Shown: positions 1-5,819, numbered from the stretch's first letter. The stretch is DNA of 5,819 nucleotides from Rhodospirillales bacterium (GCA_018648445.1 JABGRG010000162.1:1-5819); one strand, 5' to 3'. Notes: a model not told the origin generated them from the sequence alone. Translations and numbers: made by a program.

Positions 1-702
1 CTTGCGCCGGGTCAATCCATAGTCAATGAAACCGGCGACCGTGAAGTCTGTCTGGTTATGGTGACGGGCACCGGAACCGTCGAGACCGGCGGCCAGACGT
101 TCGAGAACATCGGCGGGCGGGAAAGCGTCTTCGACGGCACCTCGCCCCATGCCGTCTATGTTCCCGCCGGATCATCGTTCACGGTTACCGCCAACAGTCC
201 GTTGACCCTTGGCGTCTGTAATGCACCCGGAACGTCCAATCGTCCGGCCCGCCTGATTGCGCCCCAGGACATGGACCGGGAAACCCGTGGCGAGGGCACC
301 AACGTTCGCCATGTTTGCAACATCCTGCCCGACACCGCCGTCGCCGACAGCCTGTTGGTGGTCGAGGTGATAACGCCGGGTGGCAACTGGTCCAGCTATC
401 CTCCGCACCGTCACGATACAGATGACCTGCCGAAACAATCCAATCTGGAAGAGACCTATTACCATCGGCTGAACCCGTCGCAAGGCTTCGCCTTCCAGCG
501 GGTCTATACCGATGATCGCTCACTCGATGAAACCATGTCGGTGGAAGACGGCGATGTGGTCATGGTGCCCAAGGGATATCACCCGGTCGGCGCACCCCAT
601 GGCTATGACCTGTATTACCTGAACGTCATGGCCGGGCCGACCCGGGAATGGCAATTCCACAATGACCCCGATCACGAATGGATCATCGACAACCCTGCCT
701 GA
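1..702 (+). CDS. iolB: 5-deoxy-glucuronate isomerase IolB, 3' part (start outside window)
   Basis: IolB converts 5-deoxy-D-glucuronate to 2-deoxy-5-keto-D-gluconate in the cytosol, a middle step of myo-inositol catabolism. The frame is open from base 1, giving 233 visible residues; IolB proteins are usually about 260-275, so some 30-40 N-terminal residues are missing. The ATG at 58 is internal. The protein is a two-lobed cupin. The second lobe is highly characteristic: PPHRHD at visible residues 134-139, LEETYYHR from 149, GFAFQRVYTDDRSLDE around 162-177, VPKGYHPVGAPHGYD around 189-203, and a NDPDHEW tail. The His pair in PPHRHD, the Glu in LEET and the His in GYHPV are the expected metal ligands (family knowledge). 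Other iol genes probably lie upstream, as this is often a late operon gene. The TGA is followed by a T-run at 702-709 but no clear hairpin. Base composition is G+C-rich (43 of 60 bases in 61-120). The identification is firm. Confidence 0.97.
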   Translation, partial: LAPGQSIVNETGDREVCLVMVTGTGTVETGGQTFENIGGRESVFDGTSPHAVYVPAGSSFTVTANSPLTLGVCNAPGTSNRPARLIAPQDMDRETRGEGTNVRHVCNILPDTAVADSLLVVEVITPGGNWSSYPPHRHDTDDLPKQSNLEETYYHRLNPSQGFAFQRVYTDDRSLDETMSVEDGDVVMVPKGYHPVGAPHGYDLYYLNVMAGPTREWQFHNDPDHEWIIDNPA

Positions 703-714
703 TTTTTTTAGAAA

Positions 715-726
715 GAGTGGTGGGCC
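715..726. repeat. 12-bp direct copy of the tRNA 3' end (possible distal att remnant)
   Basis: The 12 bases gagtggtgggcc recur exactly, in the same orientation, at 1933-1944, where they cover the last bases of the tRNA (acceptor strand plus ACCA) and three bases beyond it. This copy sits 12 bases after the iolB stop. The two copies bracket the low-G+C methyltransferase patch, which is the arrangement left by site-specific integration at a tRNA 3' end. Twelve bases is short for an att core and no integrase is present, so coincidence remains possible. Confidence 0.4.
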
Positions 727-775
727 GATCATGACAAAGATGGGCACTGGGCTTTATTCGCATCTCTGCTCAAAG

Positions 776-800
776 GTCCGCTTTTGAGGGTAAAGCGAAC
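776..800. repeat. Degenerate palindromic intergenic repeat, unit A
   Basis: An imperfect hairpin with arms 776-784 (gtccgcttt) and 792-800 (aaagcgaac), eight of nine positions paired, and a 7-base loop. It resembles the units at 823-846 and 1802-1826 (shared pattern gtcYgctt, loop, aagc). It may act as a REP-like element. No T-run follows on either strand, so a classical intrinsic terminator is unlikely. Confidence 0.55.
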
Positions 801-822
801 ATCATTTATGGATGGCGTTCAG

Positions 823-846
823 GTCTGCTTCTGACGCAAAGCAGAC
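823..846. repeat. Palindromic intergenic repeat, unit B
   Basis: A perfect 8-bp inverted repeat, gtctgctt (823-830) and aagcagac (839-846), with an 8-base loop. It lies just downstream of the minus-strand methyltransferase stop at 858, and between it and the end of iolB. It could protect the 3' end or partly terminate the convergent transcripts, though no T-run follows. Its sequence matches unit D (1758-1779) at 15 of 22 positions and shares the arms of unit C. Confidence 0.6.
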
Positions 847-857
847 TCTTAAAGAGC

Positions 858-1688
858 CTATTGTTTTGGTCTGGCGACCAACCAACGCATGGTTTCTGGA
901 CGCCCCTCTGAAACCGTCAGCCATCTGTCTAGGCTATTTTTATTTCGCAGGATGTCATATTGATTTGGATTGCGTGCACCCTCGTCAATTAGTTCAATAA
1001 AGTGAGATTCGGCGAATTTCTCTGTGAGGATGTCGGCTACATTCTTGCCTATGAAGTCATGACATTCCACAAGGCAGAAGCTGTGTTTCAGAGCTTCGAC
1101 GGCCTGATCAGAAAACAGTTCAAGTTCAAAACCTTCGCAATCCGAAATTATCAAGCAGCGTCCTGCCGTAGAGGCCAACTTATGCAGTCCTTCGGCATCA
1201 AGCCCCAAGAGACCCACTACTTTGTGGCCAACATCGTTAAGGGAGGCGTTTTCCTGTGTTGCATCCAACGCTGCTTGATCGATATCAACAGCAATGACCC
1301 GGTTTGTCTTGAGAATCATAGCGGCTCCCACAGAGTAAAACCCTTCCGCTGTACCGACGTTAATGACAATCTCCAAGGGTATGTTCTTCATCTCGTCAAA
1401 AAATGGCGCCAGTTCGGCCTCATAGCTGCCGAGAAGTTTTGGCAAAACATCACCATCTCCCCACGATACTTTCTCGCTGATTTTCATCCCCTCAAAAGGG
1501 CCGGATGCAACTATGCACCCATTCGCATGCATCACTTCACGGCATATTTCCCCGCGCACTTCGGTTGACACCAAACCAAGAATTTTTTTAAGGCGGCGGC
1601 GCGAGGAAGGACTCAATCGACCCGACCGAACCCCACTTTTCAACAAGTGGCCAGCTATACGAATAGATATATCGGCAAGATTTTTCAT
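858..1688 (-). CDS. FkbM-like class I SAM-dependent methyltransferase-like protein
   Basis: This encodes 276 residues. A Rossmann-type SAM site is visible: motif I EIVINVGTAEGFYSVG at residues 106-121, the acidic end of strand 2 in VIAVDID (131-137), then SDCEGFELE (182-190) and LVECHDF (206-212). The D-x-EG-x-E pattern is typical of FkbM-related enzymes, often O-methyltransferases acting on sugars or secondary metabolites (family knowledge). The substrate is unknown. Residues 1-60 are basic and lack a signal peptide; GSYEAEL (87-93) precedes the SAM domain. The C-terminal EGRPETMRW looks conserved in this family from memory. The start is well fixed: an in-frame TAA lies four codons upstream. 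The ribosome site is weak (GGA three bases before ATG). G+C is lower than in neighbours (27/60 in 1081-1140 and 31/60 in 1201-1260, against 37-43/60 in iolB and dnaG samples), suggesting acquisition. The gene stands alone, convergent with iolB. Confidence 0.72.
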   Translation of the reverse strand: MKNLADISIRIAGHLLKSGVRSGRLSPSSRRRLKKILGLVSTEVRGEICREVMHANGCIVASGPFEGMKISEKVSWGDGDVLPKLLGSYEAELAPFFDEMKNIPLEIVINVGTAEGFYSVGAAMILKTNRVIAVDIDQAALDATQENASLNDVGHKVVGLLGLDAEGLHKLASTAGRCLIISDCEGFELELFSDQAVEALKHSFCLVECHDFIGKNVADILTEKFAESHFIELIDEGARNPNQYDILRNKNSLDRWLTVSEGRPETMRWLVARPKQ

Positions 1689-1733
1689 TAGTCCGCAAGC
1701 TTACATCAAACCAGATTAGGATGAATATACACA

Positions 1734-1744
1734 TCACCTGGTGA
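1734..1744. promoter_or_regulatory. Small palindrome upstream of the methyltransferase gene
   Basis: TCACC-T-GGTGA is an 11-base perfect inverted repeat, 46 bases upstream of the ATG. It sits in an A+T-rich leader (22 of 60 G/C in 1681-1740). On the minus strand a TATATT, a plausible -10 element, lies a few bases further downstream. It could be an operator, but no regulator is visible and such short palindromes arise by chance. No convincing -35 box was found. Confidence 0.2.
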
Positions 1745-1757
1745 AATACTCCTATTT

Positions 1758-1779
1758 CCGCTTCTGGCTTTTTGCAGAC
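1758..1779. repeat. Degenerate palindromic repeat, unit D
   Basis: This segment matches unit B (825-846) at 15 of 22 positions, including eight of the first nine bases and all of the last six (gcagac). As minus-strand RNA it can form only a weak 5-bp hairpin with one G-U pair. It is best read as a decayed member of the same family. Confidence 0.4.
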
Positions 1780-1801
1780 GTGCAAACAACCGTCGGATAA
1801 C

Positions 1802-1826
1802 GTCTGCTTTTCTACGGTAAGCAGAA
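1802..1826. repeat. Palindromic intergenic repeat, unit C
   Basis: Inverted arms tctgctt (1803-1809) and aagcaga (1819-1825) surround a 9-base loop. The first arm and loop edges resemble unit A (gtcYgctttt ... ggtaa). It lies between the tRNA terminator and the methyltransferase gene, mirroring units A and B on the other side of that gene. Confidence 0.5.
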
Positions 1827-1895
1827 GTCAAAAACACAAAATCCAATTTCTGGAATTTGATGTCCGATTTTGAAGGTAACGGTAGTTCGAACCAG

Positions 1896-1926
1896 AAAGC
1901 CGGACACCGGTAAGGTGCCCAGCTTT
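1896..1926 (-). terminator. Terminator hairpin downstream of the tRNA
   Basis: On the minus strand AAAGCTGGGCACC pairs over 13 positions (two of them G-U) with GGTGTCCGGCTTT across a 5-base loop TTACC. The stem begins with A's and ends with TTT, as in a bidirectional intrinsic terminator. It starts nine bases after the tRNA CCA end, so it is well placed to end the tRNA transcript and to separate it from the methyltransferase gene. The T-tract is short (TTTCT). Confidence 0.8.
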
Positions 1927-1932
1927 GATCCG

Positions 1933-1944
1933 GAGTGGTGGGCC
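1933..1944. repeat. tRNA-side copy of the 12-bp direct repeat
   Basis: An exact copy of 715-726, overlapping the tRNA acceptor 3' strand and CCA end plus three bases downstream. If the patch 727-1932 was integrated here, this would be the tRNA-side junction and would explain why the tRNA remains intact. Confidence 0.4.
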
Positions 1945-2012
1945 CGGCAGGACTCGAACCTGCAACCAGACCGTTATGAGCGGCCGGCTCTAACCAGTTG
2001 AGCTACAGGCCC
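1936..2012 (-). tRNA. tRNA with CAU anticodon, probably tRNA-Ile2 (lysidine type)
   Basis: A full 77-base cloverleaf including an encoded CCA. The acceptor stem is GGGCCTG/CGGGCCC with one T-G pair, the D arm is GCTC/GAGC with the GG pair in the loop, the anticodon stem is GGCCG/CGGTC with one G-T pair and loop CTCATAA, the variable loop is TGGTT, and the T arm is GCAGG-TTCGAGT-CCTGC. A CAU anticodon fits initiator Met, elongator Met or AUA-reading Ile2. The all-paired first acceptor pair and the A11-free D stem argue against initiator. C4-G69 and C5-G68 match features of E. coli Ile2 used for recognition by the lysidine synthase TilS, so Ile2 is favoured over elongator Met. It is transcribed in the same direction as rpoD but lies beyond the rpoD terminator. 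Confidence 0.95.
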
Positions 2013-2018
2013 ACCGTA

Positions 2019-2071
2019 TCCCCACCATATTGTGCGGCGGGTGATGTGTCCCCACCTTGTCGTGCGGCGGG
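2019..2071. repeat. Two imperfect direct repeats, 30-bp period, upstream of the tRNA
   Basis: Segments 2019-2041 and 2049-2071 match at 20 of 23 positions, each running from tccccacc to gtgcggcggg. As minus-strand RNA each folds into a small hairpin: CCCCGCC with GGTGGGG (seven pairs, one G-U, 9-base loop) in the unit nearer rpoD, and CCCGCC with GGTGGG in the unit nearer the tRNA. They fill the space between the rpoD terminator and the tRNA 5' end, where a tRNA promoter or 5' leader would be expected. A clear -35/-10 pair was not found; minus-strand CAATAT, about 15 bases before the tRNA, is only a weak -10 candidate. Confidence 0.7.
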
Positions 2072-2081
2072 GTATAAAAGA

Positions 2082-2110
2082 AAGGCCGGGGTTTTGTGTT
2101 CCCCGGCCTT
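2082..2110 (-). terminator. Intrinsic terminator of rpoD
   Basis: A perfect 10-bp inverted repeat, aaggccgggg and ccccggcctt, with a 9-base loop, begins 28 bases after the rpoD stop. On the minus strand it is followed by TCTTTTA. The plus strand also has a T-rich stretch after it (cttttcttt), so it may block transcription both ways. Confidence 0.9.
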
Positions 2111-2137
2111 GGCTTTTCTTTATCTCGTCCGTTTCCC

Positions 2138-4171
2138 TTAATAATCCAGGAAGCTTCTGAGCTTGCGCGAGCGGCTGGGGTGTTTCAGCTTGCGCAACGC
2201 CTTGGCTTCGATCTGACGTATTCGTTCGCGGGTAACAGAGAACTGCTGGCCGACTTCTTCCAGCGTATGATCGGTGTTCATGCCGATGCCGAAGCGCATG
2301 CGCAGCACACGTTCTTCACGCGCCGTCAAGCTGGCCAGAACCCGCGTCGTGGTTTCGCGCAGGTTCGCCTGAATGGCGGCGTCCAGCGGCTGTACGGCAT
2401 TCTTGTCTTCGATGAAATCGCCCAGATGGCTGTCTTCCTCGTCGCCGATGGGGGTCTCGAGCGAAATCGGTTCTTTCGCGATCTTCAGAACCTTGCGCAC
2501 TTTTTCCAGCGGCATCGACAGCTTTTCCGACAGCTCTTCGGGCGTCGGTTCGCGGCCAATTTCATGCAACATCTGGCGCGATGTACGGACCAGTTTGTTG
2601 ATGGTCTCGATCATGTGCACCGGAATACGGATGGTGCGGGCCTGATCGGCGATGGAACGCGTAATCGCCTGCCTGATCCACCATGTGGCATAGGTCGAGA
2701 ATTTATAGCCGCGGCGATATTCAAACTTGTCGACGGCCTTCATCAGGCCAATGTTGCCTTCCTGAATCAGATCCAGGAACTGCAAGCCGCGATTGGTGTA
2801 CTTCTTGGCGATCGAGATCACCAGGCGCAGGTTGGCCTCGATCATTTCCTTCTTCGCCTTGGCCGCCTCGCGCTCGCCCTTTTGCACGGTCGACACGATC
2901 CGGCGGAATTCATTGACCGGCAATCCTGCCTCTTCGGCAATGGCGCCGATGGATTTGCGCATGTCCTTAACATCATCGCCATAGCGATTGACGAAGCGTT
3001 CCCAGCTTTTCGGCGACAGCTTTGCAACCTTCTTCAGCCAGCGCGGGTCCAACTCGTGGCCGTGATACTGCTCCAGGAAATCAGCGCGCTTGATCTTGGA
3101 ATTGGTCGCCATCCGCAAAATCTTGCCTTCGAAGCCGATCAACTGACGGTTCAGGCCATACAGATGCTCAACCAGCTGTTCGATCCGCGCGTTGTTCAGG
3201 TGAACCTTGTCCATCAGCACGACCAGTTCGTGGCGCAGCTTGCCATAACGCTTTTCCTGCGCCGGCTTGATCTGTTCACCCTTGGAAAAGGCTTCCATGC
3301 GCTGCAATTGCAGACGATGCAGTTTCTTGTATGTCTTGGCGATGGACTCGAAGTTTTCGATCACCTCTGGCATCAACTTGGCTTCCAGAGCCGCCAGCGA
3401 CAGGTTTACCTCTTCGTCGTCGTCTTCGTCGTCCTTCTTGGCGCCCTCTTGTGTTTTTTCGCCTTCTTTGGTGTCGCCTTCTTTCTTGTCCCCGGCGGTG
3501 GCCTGATCTTTCTTTTCGCCTTCGCCTTCCTTTGCGCCTTCGCCTTCGGCCGGTTTTGCAGCACCATCGGTGGTCGATGTGCCATTGGCGTTCACGTTAT
3601 TGGGGGCCTGACCGGGGCCGCCGCCGTGGGTGGCGTCCAGATCGATAATATCGCGCAGCAGCATCTTTTCTTCGATTAGCGCGTCATGCCAGCCGACGAT
3701 GGCGCGAATGGTCAGCGGATTTTCGCAAATGCCGCCGATCATCATTTCGCGACCGGCCTCGATCCGCTTGGCGATGGCAATTTCACCTTCACGCGACAGC
3801 AGTTCGACCGAACCCATTTCGCGCAGGTACATACGCACCGGATCGTCCGTCCGGCCCAGGTCCGTCTCGCTGACATTACCGGCGACTTTTTCTTCTTTTT
3901 CCGGGGCGGCCGTGGCTTCTTCGCTGTCTTCGTTGTCGACGACGTTAATGCCCATTTCCGACAACTGGGTCATGGTGTCTTCAATTTGTTCGGATGACAC
4001 CTGTTCAGGCGGCAGCGCCGTGTTCAATTCGTCATAGGTGACGAACCCGCGCTCCTTGCCTTTGGCCAGCATCTTTTTGACTGCCGCACCAAGGGTGTCG
4101 AGCAACGGGCTGTCCGTGGTTTGTTCCTGCTGGCTGCCCTTTTTAGCGGCAGCGGTCGATTTGGTCGCCAT
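2138..4171 (-). CDS. rpoD: Primary sigma factor RpoD (sigma-70)
   Basis: The housekeeping sigma subunit of RNA polymerase, directing recognition of -10 and -35 promoter elements. It has 677 residues. Region 1.1 spans about 22-95 ([20 protein letters not shown] onward), region 1.2 about 104-137 ([20 protein letters not shown]), and the non-conserved region about 138-430. Region 2 is at about 432-512 with [20 protein letters not shown] and [20 protein letters not shown], the core-binding and -10 recognition/melting segments. Region 3 follows to about 592. Region 4.2 (635-663) has the -35 helix-turn-helix [20 protein letters not shown]. The end at RSFLDY is normal. The start ATG has AAAGG six bases upstream. 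The gene lies 135 bases after dnaG on the same strand, the usual pairing, and ends at a strong terminator. Odd point: residues about 181-254 form a Gly/Asn/Thr then Lys/Glu/Gly/Asp-rich insert. A long plus-strand open frame across it is a composition shadow. Confidence 0.99.
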   Translation of the reverse strand: MATKSTAAAKKGSQQEQTTDSPLLDTLGAAVKKMLAKGKERGFVTYDELNTALPPEQVSSEQIEDTMTQLSEMGINVVDNEDSEEATAAPEKEEKVAGNVSETDLGRTDDPVRMYLREMGSVELLSREGEIAIAKRIEAGREMMIGGICENPLTIRAIVGWHDALIEEKMLLRDIIDLDATHGGGPGQAPNNVNANGTSTTDGAAKPAEGEGAKEGEGEKKDQATAGDKKEGDTKEGEKTQEGAKKDDEDDDEEVNLSLAALEAKLMPEVIENFESIAKTYKKLHRLQLQRMEAFSKGEQIKPAQEKRYGKLRHELVVLMDKVHLNNARIEQLVEHLYGLNRQLIGFEGKILRMATNSKIKRADFLEQYHGHELDPRWLKKVAKLSPKSWERFVNRYGDDVKDMRKSIGAIAEEAGLPVNEFRRIVSTVQKGEREAAKAKKEMIEANLRLVISIAKKYTNRGLQFLDLIQEGNIGLMKAVDKFEYRRGYKFSTYATWWIRQAITRSIADQARTIRIPVHMIETINKLVRTSRQMLHEIGREPTPEELSEKLSMPLEKVRKVLKIAKEPISLETPIGDEEDSHLGDFIEDKNAVQPLDAAIQANLRETTTRVLASLTAREERVLRMRFGIGMNTDHTLEEVGQQFSVTRERIRQIEAKALRKLKHPSRSRKLRSFLDY
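3410..3631 (-). other. Low-complexity insert in the RpoD non-conserved region
   Basis: This encodes RpoD residues 181-254. The first part is Gly/Asn/Thr-rich ([18 protein letters not shown]). From residue 209 it is built from repeated Lys-Glu-Gly-Glu/Asp units ([27 protein letters not shown]) and ends in DDEDDDEE. On the plus strand the same stretch shows repeated cgccttc motifs and a strong pyrimidine bias. E. coli RpoD has an acidic run at a similar place (family knowledge), so the acidic end is ordinary; the Lys/Glu/Gly repeats look lineage-specific and prone to slippage. Confidence 0.8.
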
Positions 4172-4200
4172 CTAAAACCTTTATATTCAACGTCCGGGGG

Positions 4201-4292
4201 CCTTAAATATAAGGTGGCCTCTCCGTCCGACCGGGCGCTCACATATAATTAAAGTGAGCCTCCCGAAAATTCCCATCGACCGCAATGCGGTC
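4201..4292 (-). promoter_or_regulatory. dnaG-rpoD spacer with three inverted repeats
   Basis: The 135-base spacer holds three small inverted repeats: 4201-4214 (cctta-aata-taagg), 4237-4259 (gctcac, 11-base A+T-rich loop, gtgagc) and 4278-4292 (gaccgc-aat-gcggtc). The last begins 15 bases past the dnaG stop and could slow or partly end dnaG transcription, though no T-run follows directly. The middle loop is the most A+T-rich stretch here and contains TATAAT on the plus strand and TTATAT on the minus strand. An internal rpoD promoter is plausible, but no good -35 box could be placed. Confidence 0.35.
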
Positions 4293-4306
4293 ATTCATTC
4301 ACTTTC

Positions 4307-5819
4307 TCAAGAAACATCCCTTAATTCCGGGTCCGCCCTTCCCTCCAATGCTTCTCGTTCCTGCTCCTTCAACGTCCGCAGGTTATCGTAAACATCGTCT
4401 CTCATATCATTGGAAAGGCGTTTCTGTTCCTCTTGAATCTCGTCTTGCAAGTCCGTGTTCTTGTACAGTGCGAAGGTTTCTTCCCAGCCTTCTTCGGCAA
4501 TTTCAATGTCGGCGGTGGGCTTGGCAAAAAATGCATGCTCGAAAACCCGAGGACCCGAAATCTGATCCAGGATATCCGTATAATCGCTTTTCTTGAGGTG
4601 GCGTTTCAATCCATCTGTGTCAAGGCCCACTTCCCCGGCCAATGTCTTTAAAACCTCTTGCCGCAGATTGTCAAGGCCGAGAGCAGAAAAGGAAAGGGTT
4701 CCAAGGCGTTCCCCGACTTTGTCATAGAGCCCCGGATGACCGACCAAGGTCGCCAAAAGGATATGTTCACGCAGCGCATGGGCATCGATTTTAACCGCCG
4801 CCCCGGCCCCTGCGCCGACGCTCGATACCGGGGCTAAGGCGCGTCCACCGCCGCGTTTGCCCGACCCGCCACCAGCCGCCCTGCTCCCGGCCCACAGGCG
4901 ATCCTTAAAATCTCTCGAGAAATGCGCCCGAACGGTGCTGTCCGAAATCGACCGGGCATGGTCTTCCAGCGCCTTTTGCACACTGGCGCGCTGTTCCGGC
5001 GTTTTTGGCACTCTGCCGCCGGTTTCCATGCGCCACAGCACCTCTGACAAGGGCTCTGCCCGGGCGATAACATCGGTCATCGCCTGACGGCCCGAAGACG
5101 CAATCAGGGAATCCGGGTCTTCGCCATCGGGCAGGGACGCAAAACGCAGCGCATATCCGGGGTTCAGCAGTGGCAAGGCGCGTATCGCCGCCTTGGTCGC
5201 GGCGCGGGCGCCCGCCGCGTCGCCATCGAAGCACAGCACCGGTTCACGAACGACCCGCCACAGCTCGCCAATCTGATCCTCGGTCAGGGCCGTGCCCAGC
5301 GGTGCGACGGCATTTTCGAACCCGGCATGGCTCAAGGCGATCACATCCATATAACCTTCGGTGACGATCACGGTTTCCTGTTTGCGCGCCGCCCCCAGCG
5401 CATGGTGCATGCCGTACAGCACGGAACCCTTATGAAACAGCGGCGTTTCCGGGGAATTCAGGTATTTCGCCATTTTCGAGTCTTTATCCAGAATCCGCCC
5501 GCCAAAGGCGATCACCCGGCCCCGTTTATCGGTAATCGGGAATATGACGCGCCCCCGGAACCGGTCATATGATTGTCGGGCCGATTCACGCCCCTCCGGG
5601 ACGACCGGACCTTGGCGATCATTTCCAGCGTCTTGGTATGCTTCAGGCTGGATCAGCAGCCCGCCCTCGATCATCAATTCCTCGGAAATACCCTCGCGCT
5701 TCAATGCCGCCTTGATGACGCCCCGACCGTCGGGCGCAAACCCCAGTCGAAACTTGGCGATGGTGGCGTCGCTTAAACCCCGGTCGCGCAAGTACTCAAG
5801 GCCGACGCGGCCTTCGGGC
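4307..5819 (-). CDS. dnaG: DNA primase DnaG, lacking N-terminus (start outside window)
   Basis: DnaG makes RNA primers at the replication fork and is recruited by the replicative helicase DnaB. The frame stays open to the window edge, giving 503 residues. The first visible ones (PEGRVGLEYLRDRGLSD) are internal; the roughly 115-130-residue zinc-binding domain and start of the catalytic core are missing, and the full protein is probably near 620. The catalytic core shows YDRFRGRVIFPI (from 84) and FGGRILD. TOPRIM follows with EGYMDV (154-159, metal-binding Glu), FDGDAAG (197-203) and LPDGEDPDS (229-237). A Gly/Ala-rich linker (about 310-342) leads to the helicase-binding C-terminal domain, ending in a charged, probably coiled helix (DLQDEIQEEQKRLSNDM onward). 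Odd point: about 25 residues at 59-83, before YDRFRG, look longer than the usual short loop there. rpoD follows on the same strand. Confidence 0.98.
   Translation of the reverse strand, partial: PEGRVGLEYLRDRGLSDATIAKFRLGFAPDGRGVIKAALKREGISEELMIEGGLLIQPEAYQDAGNDRQGPVVPEGRESARQSYDRFRGRVIFPITDKRGRVIAFGGRILDKDSKMAKYLNSPETPLFHKGSVLYGMHHALGAARKQETVIVTEGYMDVIALSHAGFENAVAPLGTALTEDQIGELWRVVREPVLCFDGDAAGARAATKAAIRALPLLNPGYALRFASLPDGEDPDSLIASSGRQAMTDVIARAEPLSEVLWRMETGGRVPKTPEQRASVQKALEDHARSISDSTVRAHFSRDFKDRLWAGSRAAGGGSGKRGGGRALAPVSSVGAGAGAAVKIDAHALREHILLATLVGHPGLYDKVGERLGTLSFSALGLDNLRQEVLKTLAGEVGLDTDGLKRHLKKSDYTDILDQISGPRVFEHAFFAKPTADIEIAEEGWEETFALYKNTDLQDEIQEEQKRLSNDMRDDVYDNLRTLKEQEREALEGRADPELRDVS

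Noticed and set aside
696..712. T-run after the iolB stop as an intrinsic terminator
   Set aside because: No stable G+C-rich hairpin precedes the T-run.
1002..1568. Plus-strand open frame of 188 codons opposite the methyltransferase gene
   Set aside because: No recognisable domain, and the opposite strand encodes a coherent SAM-binding protein with a well-defined start; treated as a shadow.
1883..1894. ggttcgaa on the minus strand, resembling a tRNA T-loop
   Set aside because: The flanking bases do not pair as a T stem and no acceptor/CCA follows, so it is probably chance rather than a tRNA fragment.
715..1944. Insertion sequence or CRISPR content in the accessory patch
   Set aside because: No transposase or integrase reading frame, no terminal inverted repeats at the edges, and no regularly spaced repeat array.
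2096..3679. Plus-strand open frame of 527 codons opposite rpoD
   Set aside because: It lies antisense to an unmistakable sigma factor, begins in the terminator hairpin, and its low-complexity Phe/Leu/Ala-rich product reflects the codon bias of rpoD.
4024..4242. Minus-strand open frame spanning the rpoD start
   Set aside because: Mostly overlaps the conserved N-terminus of rpoD in another frame, Arg-rich and without family features.
4237..4259. Possible CIRCE/HrcA operator before rpoD
   Set aside because: The arms gctcac/gtgagc and 11-base spacing do not match the TTAGCACTC-N9-GAGTGCTAA consensus.

Overview
The window looks like a chromosomal segment of an alphaproteobacterium, probably Rhodospirillales-like. 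This rests on three things: the dnaG-rpoD tandem, a long alphaproteobacterial-style RpoD with a charged insert in its non-conserved region, and G+C-rich housekeeping genes. The genus is not decided by the sequence.

Layout, left to right. (1) 1-702, plus strand: the 3' part of iolB (5-deoxy-glucuronate isomerase, myo-inositol catabolism), whose start lies outside the window. (2) 703-1935: a lower-G+C patch with one minus-strand gene (858-1688) for a class I SAM-dependent methyltransferase-like protein related to the FkbM group, convergent with iolB. It has two degenerate short palindromes on each side. A 12-bp copy of the tRNA 3' end lies just past the iolB stop, in direct orientation to the copy in the intact tRNA. 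The patch therefore looks like a small inserted or eroded accessory segment at a tRNA locus. (3) 1936-2012, minus strand: a tRNA with anticodon CAU, probably the lysidine-modified tRNA-Ile2, followed by a strong 13-bp terminator hairpin at 1896-1926. (4) 2019-2071: two imperfect 30-bp-period repeats between the rpoD terminator and the tRNA. (5) 2082-2110: a 10-bp terminator hairpin ending rpoD. (6) 2138-4171, minus strand: rpoD, complete. (7) 4172-4306: an A+T-rich dnaG-rpoD spacer with three small inverted repeats. (8) 4307-5819, minus strand: dnaG (primase), lacking its N-terminal zinc-binding domain because the window ends.

dnaG and rpoD form the conserved macromolecular-synthesis gene pair, which joins initiation of replication to housekeeping transcription. 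The tRNA follows in the same direction but behind a terminator, so it is probably a separate transcript. iolB belongs to an unrelated catabolic operon coming in from the left. I see no clearly new multi-gene system. The points most worth a second look are the tRNA-flanked methyltransferase patch with its palindromes and 12-bp repeat, the Lys/Glu/Gly-rich RpoD insert, and the repeat pair in front of the tRNA.
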